DNA of 64,000 bases. Origin: Dryas octopetala. Its lineage: Eukaryota > Streptophyta > Magnoliopsida > Rosales > Rosaceae. The stretch covers positions 20,246,889 to 20,310,888 of the forward strand of contig OY992836.1 of NCBI GenBank assembly GCA_963921425.1, given 5' to 3'. Made by a program: the position numbers and the translations under genes. Each line of letters begins with the position of its first letter. Within the stretch, counting starts at the first letter, position 1. Shown one piece after another: positions 9,721 through 22,060 of the stretch. The notes under the pieces are model-generated. The model was not told where the DNA came from. It worked only from the letters and a program-made list of their open reading frames with translations, and ran no database searches.

Positions 9721-12700
9721 TCAGCTTTGCACTGGCATAATCCGGGAATCAACCGTTGACAGGATCTGGGGCATTGACATGCCTCCAGACACAACAATTT
9801 CTGCATTTAAAGGATGAATAAATTAGATACCGCTTCGACGGTCATTAAGGCTTCATGGAGATAAATGCAAAGTGTTTTCCCACTCTAGATTTATCCTCCA
9901 TTTTTAGGCATCAGAACATATTTGGACACAACAATACAACCCTCATTATATGATAATGGGCAATTCTGCCCTGTCAGGAATCATTGATTGCTAAGCCTTT
10001 TCTGCTTTATGTGGAAATTACCACATAGGCCATCAGATGCCTATAATGATGAGCGTCCTTGACAGGGGTCTAGTAACTACAAAGGTGGTAGATAAACTCC
10101 AAGCTACTACCTGCCTTGATATTTCAAGATAAAGTAATATTAATAGCTTACTTACCAATTCCTTCCCGTACAGATAAATTCGGCCTAATGACATCCTTGG
10201 TGCTGATCAGGAATATGTCACCAATGTAAAGATGGTTTGTGGGAACGTACACACAGCACAACTCCTCATCTCCAGAATAGTTCTGCATTAAAAAAAAAAT
10301 TGATTCAGGCATAACACCATTTTTTAATTCTTATAGTATGCATCACCATGTTTGTTGTCAGTATTACACTTATCGTAATATGCAAGACAACGGATCAGAA
10401 AACCTATTTTTAAACCAGTGTTCACATGTAGACAATATCATAATTTTTATAAATTTAAAAAAGTAATGAAGACAGGATCATAACTACAGCAAACAAAAAT
10501 TTAAACCACATATTGTTACACAGACAAGGTAAAAGCCAAGGACTGAAATTTTCAATAAAATTAATCCCACAACCATTTTGGAGCCAACGAGAAATAAATG
10601 ATAGTTAGTCTGTGGAACCAAGTCTCTTAAAAGCACAACACCAGTGTATGTGTGCCATGTAAGAGTATGGTTGGAATTTGTGAGAAGAGAATTGCTCATA
10701 GTAATGATAGAGTTTGAACAAAAGAAAAAATAGTGGAAGCAAGACTAAGGGCCTGTGTCATAACAATTTCGTTTGTAGTTTTCAGTTTGGGAAGTACCAT
10801 TCACTGATATAAATTAATGAAAAGTGTGATTCCAAATCCACAACTAAAAGAAATATTCGACCAAACCAGTGCTGAAGTAGTAGTTTCATAACAGAGATTT
10901 GCAGACCTGAAGGACAACCGATGAAGTAATGAACCCAAACGCATATTCACCAATACGTGGATGCCTTATGATGGCCACTTCCTTGAAGGCTTGTGTGTTT
11001 TGATCTAAAATTATAAGGAGATAAAGATTATAAATTGCTCATCTGTATTCATTCAGTCAAAACAAGGGGAAAAATTAATTTAAAGCACACCTGGGGATAT
11101 GGCGGAACTAATCTGTTTGGAGGCATTGTAGATATGACGAACAAACGGCATTCTTTTGATAAACCACTCGCCAAGGCCCAGGACAGATGCACCCAACCAA
11201 GATGACATGAACACCCCAACAAAAAATATGAACGTAATGGAAGTTACAAATCCAAGACCTAACATGTGAAAAAGACAAACCAAAAGATCATTTAACAACT
11301 TATAATCAGTATATATTTTAATAGAGCAACTGAACGGGTTTGACTGTAAACAAGGCATATTTAATAAATAGAACGCATTGCGGAATAAGAGATGTACTTA
11401 CCAAAAATGTCAATTCCAAGCTGAGCATAGATTGGGGAGAAGAAGCCATCCACAAAGTGAATAAACCACCACGTTATATAGAAAGTGATCGCTATTGGAA
11501 ATAGGATCACACTGAAAAACAAAGAGTGAGCAGCTACTATAATGGCATTGAGCACAAAAGCACTCTAGAAGAAAGAAAATGTTAACTTTGAAGCTTTGAT
11601 CTCCTTTAGCTACTACATTAAATGTATGCACCCAAAAAATAACAAAATAATCAAAGCACATATGATTAGCCCTTTAAAATTCCATGAACTTGTCTGTCTA
11701 AAACCTATAAGAGGCTAAGCTGTGGATTTCTTGAAACCATCTAGCAAGGGGGTAGTGCTATATATTATCCGACTATGCCTTTGCCTGTAAAAGAATTCCT
11801 AGAGTTCAAACAAATAATATACTTCTACCCACAGGAAAAAGGGGACAAAAAATTGATTTATGGCATCAATCTGCTAAGTTGAAGGTCCTATCACTTCCAA
11901 AGCATTTCATCTTTCAGCATGTCAAAACTAAGCATGCCCCAAACTAATAAATTTAAAAGTACTCTCAGTCCTAAATTTAATTTTTAACAATAATCAGAAA
12001 TCCAAAAACTTGTATAGGTGCAAGCAAACAATCTTACATTTCAACTTGTAAACAGATTTTACCCTCCCCGCAACATATAATTAACGGTTTACACACAAAT
12101 ATACATGTATGAACTAGAAATAGTACTGCATATGCACATGACCCAAAGGAAAAGAAACAAGAAGAAAGCAATTGCATACCATCCGGTCATGAACTTTTTT
12201 GATGCCCAACTCCTAATAACTTTGTAAAATGTCTGCAAAGAAATAATAAAAGATGGAATGTTTGTTACAAAGATTTGAAAACACACACACACACATAAAT
12301 CATGAACCTTAATGTCCTCAACAAGAAATTCTAGAGAAAAATCAATGATATAAAATTGAAAAATCCTTTGCACATATAAAAAGAATAACCCAAGAGCCAC
12401 ATTGATTCATGTAGGATCAAACTTTTACCACATTCTAACTGGCTCCTGATAAACTATGACGAAACATAATTCGCGTTGTTATCAGTGTTATATTGCAGTA
12501 AAAACACCTGTAAAACTGACTGACAAACAGAGTAAAACACAAGGATGACACTCAATTCGTGTGAAAAAAAAATACCCGAATCAATTATTTGATCTTCTTA
12601 GCAAATTTCTGGGAAGCTGGAGCAGATAATTGAATCAAATTCATAACATAATTCCAGGAAAAAAAAAAAAGAAGCATGGCCCATAAAGTAATAGCAAAGT

Positions 12701-13085
12701 CAAAATCAGCAACAAAGTAAGACATAAATCTGAGCTTGGTCCTCCATCGGCCTCAGGAAAAAGAGCATAATACTAAGTCAAACACTAAACTAAGAACTCA
12801 CTCACAAAAACCAAACCCCAATTAGCACAAAATACGAGCTCAAATTTGCAACTACTATCAAGAAATCTTGCACAAGTTTTTCAGGAACCAAACAGAAGAC
12901 AAAGAAATCAATCAATCATCCCTAGGCCAATAAACAGAGCAATCGAAAATAACCTCTCGGCCAGTGAGGTGCGAAGACGAGGAGGAAGAAGACGAGGGTT
13001 TGGAAGAAGCATCTTCGTCGGCGTTGTCGGCTACGGGAATGAGAAGCTCTCGATCTCGCTGCTCTCTGTTGTCTCTGCTCGCCAT
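9721..13085 (-). CDS. LCV: LIKE COV (LCV) membrane protein
   Basis: A member of the COV1/LIKE COV family, small integral membrane proteins linked to vascular patterning and trans-Golgi trafficking in Arabidopsis (family knowledge). Seven exons join to 255 aa: 13085-12954, 12232-12180, 11511-11402, 11258-11091, 11004-10907, 10282-10156, 9800-9721, all GT-AG. The N-terminus (MASRDNREQRDRELLIPVA) is followed by a poly-Ser run, then WASKKFMTGC. The first membrane segment (VILFPIAITFYITWWF, about 63-80) leads to VDGFFSPIYAQLGIDIFG, and the second is VTSITFIFFVGVFMSSWLG (about 101-120). Later family motifs are MPFVRHIYNASKQISSAISP, VPTNHLYIGD, RPNLSVREGI and SGGMSMPQIL. An in-frame ATG lies 13 codons further upstream; I chose MASRDN because LIKE COV proteins start this way. 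Confidence 0.93.
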
Positions 13086-13139
13086 TACAAAAGACGACGA
13101 TTTTTCATCACCCATCACCAGTAGACCCCCCAAATAAGC

Positions 13140-15230
13140 GACGCCGTTTCACCGTCGCAGCAACACGAGGCCTCTGCCAGAGGATTCCAGAACAGCCAAG
13201 GACTCTGAATTCTCCTCCTTCTAATCTCGGTTTGCTTCTCTTGTATTTTTGACATTTCAAATTTTAGTTTTGTTTTTAAATTAATTCGTTCTTCTTCTTT
13301 TTTTAGAATAAAAAAGTTTTCTTTCTTTTTTATTTTTTTTTTACCAGAACAACTCCAAGGAAATGTGTCTTGTTACTTTAATCAGGGCGGATTAATCAAA
13401 GCTTATTATCTCTCTTTTTCCTTTGTTTGTTTTATGGATAATATCGCTTTCTTTCAATTTTACTGTTTGATGAGCTGTCTCCACTCTCCAATGATTGCAT
13501 GCCAGCATCTTTGCCCTGTAATTTTCATGTTCTTTTTTAGTAAGGAAATGTTAGATGAGAGAGTAGGTTGACTACAAAACATACATTCTACAAGTCTTCA
13601 TTAGAAGTGTAATTTGGGCTGTCTTTTTGATCCAATCTAAGGTTTATAAGAACGGGTTAGAGAGAATATAGAAAATGTTGATGCAATCAAATTTAGGCTG
13701 AGCTCTGAGTAGCTTGTATTCTTATCTATTTTGAGATTGAGTAGATTGTTAGCATCATTAAGAACATTAAGAAACATTGGAAATAGAAAATAAATGAAGA
13801 GATGGACGTAGAGGGAGGGAAAGAAATTCAATGTCAAGGTTCTTCTTTGTTTGGACTTTTTTTCTTAGACTTACAATTTGTTTTAAAGTTTGAGTATGAA
13901 CAATCAAGATTAAAGATAATAGAATGTAGAAAGAAGATAAGTAAAAGTTTTTTTTTTTTTTTCTCTTTTAACAAAAAAAAAATTACAAAATAAAGCCACG
14001 ACTACAACTTAAACTTAAATAATCAAAATTAAAAGCCAATTGAGAGAGAATGAATCCACATCTCATCATATGTTTGTTTGTGGTTCAAAATATTAAAGGC
14101 ATCAACAACAAAGTTTGTTCAAGAATGAGATGAAACAAAATATTTTCAAAAGAAGATATCAAAGTGAAAATTGAAGAAAATATTTCAAATGATTAACTTG
14201 AGTTGTAAATTATAAGGTCTGTTGATTTACCAAATTATAATGTTTTTTCATTTTAACTACTAAAACCTTTATGTCATTTTACTTTATGTACTAAATTTCA
14301 GTTTAGGTACCAATTTTTAAAAAATATGGTTATATCGAGCTGTGACTGTCTAACAGTCATAACTTTTTTATTGATTTGTTATTTTTTCAATATTTGCAAG
14401 GCTTAAAATTTAATGTTTAGTTTTTGAGTTATATGACTTCATCCCCCAAGCCTAAATCAAAAGTATTTAACTCTTAAAAATTTTAAATTTTTATAAATTT
14501 GAAACAGTCACAATTTAATCACAAATGTGACTGTTCGACAGTCACAACTATATAACAAACTGATTTGTGACCTATTCAAAATGTCTTGCTCTAGGTTAGT
14601 ACCTAAACTAAAAAAAATTAGTGGCTTGCTGCTTTATTGAAAAACTATTGATATTTGGTATTTAATCATAATTTTCTATACATTATATCATAGAGTGGTG
14701 TGAAATAAAAAATAGAAATATATATTTTTAAAGAAAATAATTTAAACTAAAATATTTTTCAATAAAATGGAGGAAAATGCCACTAAAAGTCAATAACACT
14801 AGTTTTTTTAAAAAAAAAAAAAACAGTCCATTTATAGATTTTATCATTATAAGTTGTACCAATCCTAACCTCTATGCATAGCAAAAAGGTAGAAAAGGAA
14901 GGGCTGGGCTTAAAAGAGTAAGGCCTAGATGAACAAATCAAGGCTCGAACCGGCCCAAATCCAATATGAGAAAGTCAAGAGTCAAAATAAGAATACAGAG
15001 CGTATGGCTAGTTTTTGTTTATTCAGTCGGTAACCGCCCATTTTACCAGTGCCACGTAAGTAGCGCTACATGACAGACCGTCTAGAGTCTGGTACACGTG
15101 AGTATGTGACAACGTTGAACATATCATATCATATGTAACCTACAATATATTGCCTTGTCGATTACAGGCTTACAGCGCAGTGGTTATTCATTTTCAGTAA
15201 TTATCTCTATAAATTAAATTTCCTTCTTGG
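13140..15230. other. Long AT-rich intergenic region
   Basis: Starts with the GC-richer promoter of the LIKE COV gene (to about 13230), then runs AT-rich with poly-T and poly-A tracts and only chance ORFs. Two short palindromes, at 14342-14360 and 14527-14545, share the GTGACTGT core. An ACACGTGA motif near 15095 could belong to the promoter of the downstream dynein light-chain gene. Confidence 0.4.
14341..14549. repeat. Pair of related short palindromes
   Basis: GTGACTGT-cta-ACAGTCAT at about 14342-14360 and the perfect GTGACTGT-tcg-ACAGTCAC at 14527-14545 lie 185 bp apart in an otherwise AT-rich stretch. They look like the two ends, or internal hairpins, of a small decayed element. No target-site duplication was identified. 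Confidence 0.4.
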
Positions 15231-15538
15231 AGGAAATCAATCAAGAAAATGGATTGGAATAGAAGTGGATACAGACAAAAAAGTGTAGAAAAAGGTGTAG
15301 CTACGTGCCACCTCGAAAGTTCTCCTAGGCACACAAAATCTGCCATTTCAGACTCTTATAACATTGGAGAGAGCACTTCTGGTTTTGGGTTATGGGCATT
15401 TGTGTTCCAGAATCACAGCCATAGATTTTTCCATTCAGTTCCCAACATCTGTGCTATTAGGAGTACATAAACACCAAGGAATCTTTTGACCAAAAAAAAA
15501 AAACACCAAGGAATCTAAAGGAGAGAGAGAGAAGAAAG

Positions 15539-16000
15539 ATGTTGGAAGGAAAAGCTATGATAAAGGAAGCAGACATGCCAGAGAAGATGCAGATGCAAGC
15601 CATGGCTTGTGCTTCTCAAGCCCTTGATCTCCATGATGTGTTGGACTGCATATCTATTGCTTCCCACATCAAGAAGGCACATATTTCACCAATACTTGTT
15701 CATTTTGTGTTTGTTTTCTTTTATTTTCTAGTAGTAGCAAATTAAGCACCACAGCTGCTATATTTTGCTGTCCAAACCATTGATTCCTTATCTTTTATGC
15801 ATTTCTACAATATATTTTGGTTTTTTGTTTAATGGGAATTTGTTTTGTGTTTTCAGGAGTTTGACAAGATGTATGGGAGTGGCTGGCAATGTGTGGTGGG
15901 TTCAAACTTCGGTTGCTTCTTCACTCACACACCAGGGACTTTCATATATTTTGCTCTGGAGACCCTCAATTTCGTTCTCTTCAAGGGAGCCTCCTCTTGA
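15539..16000 (+). CDS. Dynein light chain, LC8 type
   Basis: A 93-aa LC8/DYNLL-family protein in two exons, 15539-15676 and 15857-16000. LC8 proteins are dimerisation hubs; plants lack dynein heavy chains, so here it acts as a partner-binding hub (family knowledge). Visible hallmarks are ALDLHDVLDCISIASHIKK for the two helices, then EFDKMYGSGWQCVVGSNFG and FTHTPGTFIYFALETLNFV, matching the LC8 'IKKEFD.....W.CIVG.NFG...TH' pattern. The N-terminal 25 residues are a plant-type extension. The KK/EFD junction needs a GC donor (AAG/gcacat) and a normal CAG acceptor. Reading through to a GT would insert unrelated residues. The start is the first ATG after a GA-rich leader. Confidence 0.9.
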
Positions 16001-16253
16001 ATTTTCCACTTCAGGGGTCAAGATAGAAAGTGAGAAACAGAGTTAAAGTTCTAGAGGCACTCAGATCACATGGGCATTATTGGGTTTTTCTTATCTGTGT
16101 AATCCAAGTTTGTATGATCCTGGTAAAAAGAGTTTTGTATAAATGATTAAATGGTAGCGGTAGTCTAGTAGTTGAAGTGTCCCTATCTCCTCAATCCGTG
16201 GAGCCTCACAGTTCCCCTATATGTGCCTCTCTGTAATTCCTCAGAGTTATAAT

Positions 16254-16413
16254 TGTTAGTGTATATGAGTTAATAAGTTTTACTGTTACAGTTAGTTAGT
16301 TACTGAGAGTATATAAAGTCTTGTACTCTTCCTCTGTAATACTGCAATGTAGCCTCTTTGGATTTTTTCTACTCTCTCCTTCTCTCTCTCTCATTTTCTC
16401 AGCAATCCTAACA
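16254..16413. mobile_element. Solo LTR (copia-like), 160 bp
   Basis: Begins TGTTAG and ends CTAACA (TG...CA with a short inverted terminal repeat). It is flanked by the direct repeat ATAAT (16249-16253 and 16414-16418), the 5-bp duplication expected of LTR elements. Internal features are a TATATAAAG box near 16310, a GTACTCTTCCTCTGTAATAC segment and a pyrimidine-rich end. There is no internal domain or second LTR nearby, so it is a solo LTR left by recombination. It sits about 250 bp downstream of the dynein light-chain stop codon. Confidence 0.8.
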
Positions 16414-16419
16414 ATAATC

Positions 16420-17050
16420 ATGTATCCCCTTTTTGCTCAATTAATTGTTTTTAATTAGTTTTTCACATCTGGGTCTTTTTTTTTCATTATCATTTTTTCC
16501 GGGAATTGGTTAGTCACTTTTCAATTGTCAAAGCATAAAATCATCAAATTTATCATCACCATCATCATTTGTTGTAGGAGTCTGTTGTTTATTCTGTGGT
16601 TGTTGTTGTTGTCACCCTTCTCCTCATATACTTTGCAAATTAGCAACCCAAAAACATATGCATTAATTATTGAGAGTTGAATAGCTGTACTCACCGCCAA
16701 CAAGTCATTGCAACTAGTCCAAGTCATATAACAAGACACTGTTACCTTCCGTGTCCTTTCAAGACTTGTTTATGCATGGCATGTGGATGTTATATGGTTC
16801 ATTTGCCTGACTGGTTAAGTGAGTGAGATATTGGGTTAGAGGTTTCAATGATTTTAAAAATTGATAGGCCCTTCTCTTGGTTTCGCACTTTGGCTGCTTC
16901 ACAGATGTATACCTTTTGGACAACACTAAACTTAGTCTTGTTGCTTTCACAAAAGGTGCTATATAGTACTCATGTTATCCATATAGCATCTTAACTATAC
17001 TCAACTAAACAATACAGATTTGTTTGGAGTATCTCTGGCTTATCGATATC
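16420..17050. other. Intergenic stretch
   Basis: No gene recognised. Short ORFs on the minus strand (16521-16739, 16759-16950) lack family features. Confidence 0.35.
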
Positions 17051-17210
17051 TTTAGAAGGGTTTGATAGAATCCTGAGTAGCACCTTTTGTATATCTGTTT
17101 TCAAATAGCACAACTGCATTGTGTTTCTTCTTTAGAAGGGTTTGATAGAATCCTGAGTAGCACCTTTTGTATATCTGTTTTCAAATAGCACAACTGCATT
17201 GTGTTTCTTC
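17051..17210. repeat. Exact 80-bp tandem duplication
   Basis: The unit starting tttagaagggtttgatagaa is present twice head-to-tail (17051-17130 and 17131-17210), with no difference that I can see. Identity implies a recent event (or an assembly artefact). It lies downstream of the TRM-like gene's 3' end, in non-coding sequence. Confidence 0.9.
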
Positions 17211-17704
17211 TGATTAATTCACCCCAATATTGCATAGCATGAAGATAAGTAAGTCGATATAATAACATTTTCTAGAATGACTGTTTTCATATTCTTATGA
17301 TTTTCCAATTAGTAATTGACTAATTGTCTTAAATTTTGAAAAAAAAAAAAAAAAATTGCATCTACATACAAACTCATACGAGACATTCATGCTCGTATGC
17401 AAGAAATACGACTCTAATTCGCAGAAAACATCCTTTAATCTTGAGATGTTCCACACTTCTACTACATATTCCATGAATTTTCCCTTTTAAGGTTAGAAGA
17501 TGTTCATCTGACTGCTGAGAAGCATGTGTAGTAATCGATGATATATAACCATATCTATGACTGCTGAGAGTTTCTGGCACTCCCTTTCTAGTATTAACAT
17601 ACATGAGCTGTCATATTTGTACAGGAAAAAAAGAGTGCAATAACCTTGCAAACCTGTATACCAGATAAAATATGTATGATATTCAGATATTGCTGGAGCA
17701 GGAA

Positions 17705-20700
17705 TTATGCAAATACCTCCTCAATCAATTCATTTAAAACCATGTTCTCTATGTCATTCACTACTTGCTCAGCTTCATCCCTAGAAAATCCATTCCTCCA
17801 ACCCAAATCCCATGTCCCATAAACCACTCCCTTGCACATTATATCTCTCTGCAACATTGCATAGATACTATCTGCAAGAAAGCTCTCACCAGCAAGCTTG
17901 CTGTAATTTTGCAGATTCTCGATCCCATTACAAACTTCACCCACCAACTTGTCTAGAGATATGCAAGTTCTTGGCTTGCCCTGACATGTTTGTAACAGAG
18001 GATTTACTGCTTGTGAATCTTGAAAGCTTTTGCACTCAATGAGTTCATTTGCACAATCTAGAAATAGTCTTCTACTGGATACTCCAAAATTGTAGATGGA
18101 AGATGTTTGTAAGATTGTAAAGTTATTCACGTTAAGATAAAAAATTTCCTCTGCAAGACTTAAAAATGATGGATTGCTCAAAAGAAAATCTCCAAGATTT
18201 TCACTTTCGCACATTTTGCCATCCCTTCCGCTCTGACTGATGTGTTCAGAAGCTTCTTCTGCCGTTTTAACATCTGTTTCTTGTTTGGGGCTCAGTGGTG
18301 TGGCATCACATAGAGAACTTTGGAAATTACTGCAATGTCCTGTGGTTGAAAAGGAAAAGGTCAACTAAAATTTACATTTATGCACATGAAACTAACCTGA
18401 AATTTAGTTTTCCAAAAAGTAAGAAAGATAATATTTATAAATTGAATAATGCAGTTCTTCCCATATATAAAGGTGGAAATTGCCATGCTGACAATTGAGC
18501 AATAATTCCTAAATAGATGTATACATCATCTTTATATGAAAATTTTTGGCCAGTTTTAATATGTTCTTCTGGAAGTGATGACTGACTACCTTCTTCATGA
18601 CTTTATTGAGGTTATAGCATGCCTAATGTGTATGTCTAGGCGTGGAGGTTTTAAAATAATTTTGTGTAGTTGTTAAAATAATTTGGAGCAGTTGAAAAAA
18701 CCACTATGAATTGAGATATTGTAATTCAAGCAATTCTTTAGCTAGTTTTGATCATGAGCAAGAGATGTTAATCTCGAAGGAATTATCAAGTTTCTTGCCA
18801 ATGCAAGTCTCAATGTATAAAGTAGAACACTCAGATGCATAAAACATGCACATCCATTATATTATGAATATATTATGACATGGCTTGCCCTCATATCACC
18901 ACTATGGCCATACTTAATAATCAAACTTTGGGCATTGCATAATCATGTTATTTGTAATTTTGTAATTAAGAAGGCCATACCTCCACTCTGAGATTCATAG
19001 AAATCTGTTTCCTTTTCTTTAGGGGGTTGATCTGCAAGAGCAGTGTCAGGCCTGATAGGAGTAGAGTCACTTGTATGATCAATATCAATCCTCTTGTCAT
19101 TTCCTTCACTTACAACATTTTTGGTCTGCATAAAGAAAAAGGACTACATTAATTTTTAAAACCAAAACTATTTCCTTATTTCAAAAGTTAATTTGTATGG
19201 AAAAGTATAGTTTTGACATTTCAATTCCTTACTTCTGCAAATTTTTTCAATAAACTGCGAGAGCTACACATAAGGTTGGATGAGAAAAAGGAACATAGAT
19301 TTTCAAAATAAAGTTCATTATGACCAATAAAAAGATTTTTCATGAGGAAGACTTACAACTGATTTAGCTCCTGTAGGCTCCTTGACTGGCCTTTCCTTCT
19401 TTAAGTAATTCCTTTTCCGTTCAGTGGAATTACCCACCACAGTCTGCGTTGAGGTTGAGCTTTTTGAGATTGTGTTTGTTATAGTACCTGGTAGTCGAGA
19501 AATTTGATTCTTTATGATGTTTGATCCAGATTCAGGCTTTCTTGCCTTTGTAGATGTCACTTTGTCTTGATCTTGAGACTTTGACACATTTTTAGCTTTA
19601 ACTATATCTTTCTCTGGTGACTTCCTGCTCACAGCAGTCACCTTTTGGATCTTGTCAACTTTCTTGTCAATGGCCTCCTTTTTCTGTGGTTTGTGATCTA
19701 CAGGATGAGAAGCTTTCAACTTCCTTGAAGCCTTCTCTTTTGTTGTCTTGGCTTCGTTTTCTTCAGGTTTCTCTACTGCCACTTTATGGTTTTTAGCTCC
19801 TTCCTGGTTGAGCTTTTTGATTGGAGTCTCTTCTGCCTCCAGTTTTTGGTGCATTTTGTCAGACTTCAAAGCTTCTTCTTTACAATTGATTGTCTTGGGA
19901 CAAAGCTCTTCTTTTGTTCTCAGCTTTTTGAGCATCTTTTTTGTGTAGAAAGCTTCCTCTCCCTGAACCAATGGTGCATGTTGGGGCTCCTCCAATTCCA
20001 GGGATGGATCAGGAAGAGGCTTTATAAGTACAATAGGTGGCCTTTCATGAATGAATCTTTCTTTGGAATTGGAGTCATTGCAATGATGGAAATCAGGCTT
20101 ATGCTCTTTAACAGAATTCCTTTTCAGAAGTCCTTTAAATTGCATTGTTTCAAGAACTTCCCTCAAGCTCCTCCTTTCGCTATCCACCTTTTGAACCACA
20201 GTTTGAGGCTTCCTCACCTTTGGCATATCAATATCAAAAATAGGCCTCTGCTGATTTGAAATCTTCTCACCCTCCTCAATCTGTTTCTTGAGAGCAGCCT
20301 GCAAAGGTTTGGAGGGGTATTCTTCTATACCCATGAGCTTGGCAATCAAATTTGGGCCTTTTGCCTTCTGTGGAGCTGCTGATGCAATGGTGGAGTCACT
20401 AGTGGTATGAAACAAAGAAGATTGGCTTGAGCTGGTGGAGGGAGAATCAGAACATGAATCCATATATCTTTGAGGGAAAAAAGTATAACCCTTTTCAGCA
20501 GTGGTTGTATTCTCCAACAATTTCTGTCTCACAAGGCTGTCTCTGATCACCTTCTTAAGTTCTTCAGTACTACTCCTTGAAGACCCATCAGCAGAAAGGC
20601 TAGGCTTTTGAAATTCTGTCACAGAATTTTGATGATCTCCATAGTGATTTGAATATGCTCTCTCAGCCTGCACTCCATCATTTCTTCTTCTTTCAGACTT

Positions 20701-21150
20701 TCCCATGTGCCTTTTATTCAAGTGAGACATGTACTGTGAAGCTTCCTGCAACTTGCCAAGCATGACAAGAGACTCTTGCAGATCAAGAGCCCCTTTCAAC
20801 AAATCTTTTGCAATGTCTTTAGGCTGCCCATCAAACCTCATCCCATTAGACCAAGAATCAATCATGTGGTTCAGCTTCTGAGCTCCTCTAGACACTTCCC
20901 TAAGCTGAAAAGAAGATGGGCTATGAAAATTCCCTGTGAACCCTTCAGAGATCTTCTCATCTTTCTCTGCCTTGCAATCCAAAGATGTACTTGAGTTCTT
21001 CGACTTTCTTCGGTGGTTTTCGATCTTCTGCTCCATTTTCTGGGAACCACTCTTGGATTTTCTAATCATACCACAATCAACAACTCCTTTAGGATCATCA
21101 CATGTGACAAATGATCTGTACACAGCTGATCTCAGACCTTCTTGAGGCAT
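17705..21150 (-). CDS. TRM/LONGIFOLIA-type DUF3741-DUF4378 protein
   Basis: Three coding exons (21150-19357, 19125-18981, 18339-17705) give 857 aa. The opening MPQEGLRSAVYRSFVTCDDP and the block GPNLIAKLMGIEEYPSK (residues 265-281, DUF3741) identify the TON1-recruiting-motif superfamily. These proteins bind cortical microtubules and recruit the TON1-TRM-PP2A complex that sets division plane and cell shape (family knowledge). IVLIKPLP (about 385) fits another TRM motif. A Lys/Glu/Ser-rich disordered, basic middle follows. The C-terminal exon carries DUF4378, ending in WDLGWRNGFSRDEAEQ and ENMVLNELIEEVF. It resembles the TRM27/TRM28 branch, but I cannot fix the member. A CAG acceptor three bases before the ATG (exon from 21153) shows an intron in the 5' leader. 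Confidence 0.88.
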
Positions 21151-21152
21151 AT

Positions 21153-21490
21153 TCTGTTGACAGAAGATTACAATCACAAAAGTTAGAATGTCAGATGGTA
21201 CTAAATTACCAATACTTCATTCAAGAAAAGAAATTTACAAATCACAAATAAATTATCATATGATACTTACATGGGTTTGGATATTCTAGTCAATCTTTTC
21301 GATGATTGTCTGTGGCAGACATAAATAATACTTGTTTGGTTCTGTTTAGTGAAAGACACAGGCCAAACAAATGATTAGTTGCCGCTAACATAAACAACAA
21401 TAAATAAAGTTAATCACAAAAGGAAAGAAGATTCTCCTTTGAAACTTTCAAACGGCTGATGCTTGAAGGTGATGGATGCAGAGAGAGAAA

Positions 21491-21526
<36 letters not shown>

Positions 21527-22060
21527 CAATCCTGAAATTTGGAGGTGATGGATCTGAGCATGAAAAATCAAGTGAAATTTGAAACAGAACAGAAAATGAC
21601 ATATCATGAAATTGAGTTCTCATATGAAAACCTGAGTTACAGAGATGATTGAAGACATATAACAACTGAGCAAATGGAAAAGGGAAATGTCACATACCCA
21701 TTAATCTATCTTGCATAATGATTTGAAAGATACTAAAAGATCAACAAAATTAAAAGCACAAATGCCACGATCCCATTAACAATCCATGCATATTATACAC
21801 ATTTACCTGAATTCTGAGCTTGTTATTTCTCAGCATTGATCAACCTAATTAACTCTCTTCTAGCACCTAAAAAATCCAAAGCAGAATATTAAGAAAACCA
21901 GGACAAGAACATGTATGAAAAACAAGCACAAAGCTACATAAACAGTGTGCCATGTACAACTCACCGGCAACTGCAAGTGAGCTAGCAGTGACTCAGATCC
22001 ACAGAACACGAGCAGACCAGACCAGTGGGTGCATTGACTTTAAGGAAATTGTGTACCCAC
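21153..22060 (-). other. 5' leader and promoter of the TRM-like gene
   Basis: The leader intron acceptor is at 21154-21156. Upstream on the minus strand lie pyrimidine-rich leader candidates, including a (GA)n/(CT)n microsatellite at about 21497-21525. The exact first exon and TATA box could not be fixed. Confidence 0.4.

Noticed and set aside
16148-16225. tRNA/SINE-like words (ggtagtctagtagttgaagtg) upstream of the solo LTR
   Set aside because: No complete A and B boxes, no cloverleaf and no poly-A or target duplication of its own.
17765-18042. Plus-strand ORFs opposite the last TRM-like exon
   Set aside because: Antisense shadows of the DUF4378 coding exon.
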